Program-made: the position numbers and the translations under genes
Notes under the pieces: generated by a model
What the model was told of the DNA's origin: nothing
The model's input: the letters and a program-made list of their open reading frames with translations, nothing else
The model's database searches: none
In this document: piece by piece, positions 14,274 to 14,626 of the stretch
Layout: every line of letters starts with the position of its first letter
How positions within the stretch are numbered: position 1 is the stretch's first letter
Assembly (NCBI GenBank): GCA_031290815.1
Contig: JAISLO010000218.1
Location: 1 to 14,626, forward strand
Reading direction: 5' to 3'
Source of the DNA: Synergistaceae bacterium
Lineage (GTDB): Bacteria; Synergistota; Synergistia; Synergistales; Synergistaceae
Length of the DNA stretch: 14,626 bases

Positions 14274-14305
14274 AAATTTTCGTGCCAAATTTGGCATGAA
14301 AATTT
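14274..14305. repeat. 32-bp near-perfect palindrome
   Basis: AAATTTTCGTGCCAAA (14274-14289) is followed directly by TTTGGCATGAAAATTT (14290-14305); 15 of 16 positions are complementary. It lies 64 bases upstream of the surface-protein -35 box and about 100 bases downstream of tRNA-His. It could be an operator for a dimeric regulator or the terminator of the tRNA transcript. The rest of 14211-14408 holds nothing else I can name. Confidence 0.7.
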
Positions 14306-14408
14306 TTCCTAAGTATCTATTAGGTGATCAATATCAATTTTTGCGATTACGCACATTTAACATGTCCGAATAATTGGGAGGTGTCATGTTTTAGCGATCG
14401 AAAGGAAT

Positions 14409-14486
14409 TGGGGTGAACGAGGGGAATCGAACCCCCGACCTCTGGATCCACAATCCAGCGCTCTAACCAACTGAGCTACGCTCACC
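14409..14486 (-). tRNA. tRNA-His (GTG)
   Basis: The minus strand folds as a full cloverleaf. The acceptor GTGAGCG pairs with CGTTCAC, the D-arm contains AGCTCAGTTGGTTAGAGC, the anticodon loop is TTGTGGA (GTG, His), and the T-arm contains GGTTCGATTCC. The extra 5' G (G-1, position 14486) opposite discriminator C73 (14412) is the histidine identity pair. CCA is encoded (14411-14409). With a GUG anticodon it is a substrate of the queuosine pathway that QueH completes. Confidence 0.97.
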
Positions 14487-14496
14487 ACTCTCAAAT

Positions 14497-14572
14497 TGGC
14501 GCCCCCGACAGGACTCGAACCTGTGACCTACTGCTTAGAAGGCAGTTGCTCTATCCATTGAGCTACAGGGGC
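14497..14572 (-). tRNA. tRNA-Arg (TCT)
   Basis: The minus strand gives acceptor GCCCCTG pairing with CGGGGGC, D-arm AGCTCAATGGATAGAGC, anticodon loop CTTCTAA (TCT, reading AGA), T-arm with GGTTCGAGTCC, discriminator G and an encoded CCA. It lies 10 bases from tRNA-His and in the same direction, so both probably come from one transcript. Confidence 0.97.
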
Positions 14573-14605
14573 AACTTTGTTGCGGTGCACGGCGAATAAA
14601 AAAAT

Positions 14606-14626
14606 TGGAGCGGGAAACGGGATTCG
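14606..14626 (-). tRNA. 3' end of a tRNA, probably tRNA-Gly (truncated by the window)
   Basis: The last 21 bases read on the minus strand as part of a T-loop (CGAAT), T-stem CCCGT, acceptor TTCCCGC, discriminator T and CCA. An acceptor of TTCCCGC-T-CCA implies a GCGGGAA 5' strand, the usual bacterial tRNA-Gly acceptor. The anticodon lies outside the window, so identity is inferred. It continues the tRNA cluster. Confidence 0.75.

Noticed and set aside
14252..14295. Possible sigma54 promoter (TGGCAC ... TTGC) near the 32-bp palindrome
   Set aside because: The GG-to-GC spacing is much longer than the fixed 10 bases the -24/-12 class requires, and a good sigma70 promoter lies nearer the gene.

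Overview
The window looks like chromosomal DNA from a Synergistota (Synergistetes) bacterium. The strongest pointer is the large secreted protein at 12190-14142. Its C-terminus has the Synergist-CTERM layout: a Gly/Ser-rich stretch, a GGGC motif, a short hydrophobic helix and an Arg-rich end. Prepilin genes, frequent GTG/TTG starts and tightly overlapping reading frames fit that assignment, but it is an inference from sequence alone.

Layout, left to right. Every gene is on the minus strand except rpmB. (1) 1-1072: two type IV pilus or type II secretion-like prepilin genes, possibly followed by a third that runs off the left edge. (2) 1253-2674: metX (homoserine O-acyltransferase). It is preceded by a complete SAM-I (S-box) riboswitch, an intrinsic terminator and a sigma70-like promoter. 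The open frame runs back through the riboswitch, and the likely start is a TTG at 2371. (3) 2739-3012: a divergent promoter and rpmB (ribosomal protein L28), the only plus-strand gene. It ends in a hairpin whose loop is the stop codon. (4) 3025-11514: an apparent eight-gene operon read right to left, trmI - queH - AIR-synthase-like - M24 peptidase - DUF4911-like - tldD - ftsK - thiN. Most junctions overlap or are separated by a few bases, with three ATGA start/stop overlaps, so translation is probably coupled. Two of the genes modify tRNA. The others are a peptidase, a TldD protease, a DNA translocase and a cofactor kinase. (5) 11515-12189: a 675-base gene-free stretch. It holds the operon promoter, a MITE-like element with 27-bp terminal inverted repeats, a perfect 28-bp palindrome inside that element, and the terminator of the surface-protein gene. 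(6) 12190-14210: the Synergist-CTERM surface protein with six 36-bp tandem repeats near its N-terminus and a near-consensus promoter. (7) 14274-14626: a 32-bp near-perfect palindrome, then tRNA-His, tRNA-Arg and the 3' end of a tRNA-Gly, all on the minus strand and all encoding CCA.

The core genes are ordinary housekeeping functions. The parts most worth a second look are the MITE-like element with its nested palindrome, the repeat-bearing surface protein, and the uncharacterised AIR-synthase-like and DUF4911-like members of the coupled operon. I see no CRISPR array, complete insertion sequence, prophage or recognisable defence system.
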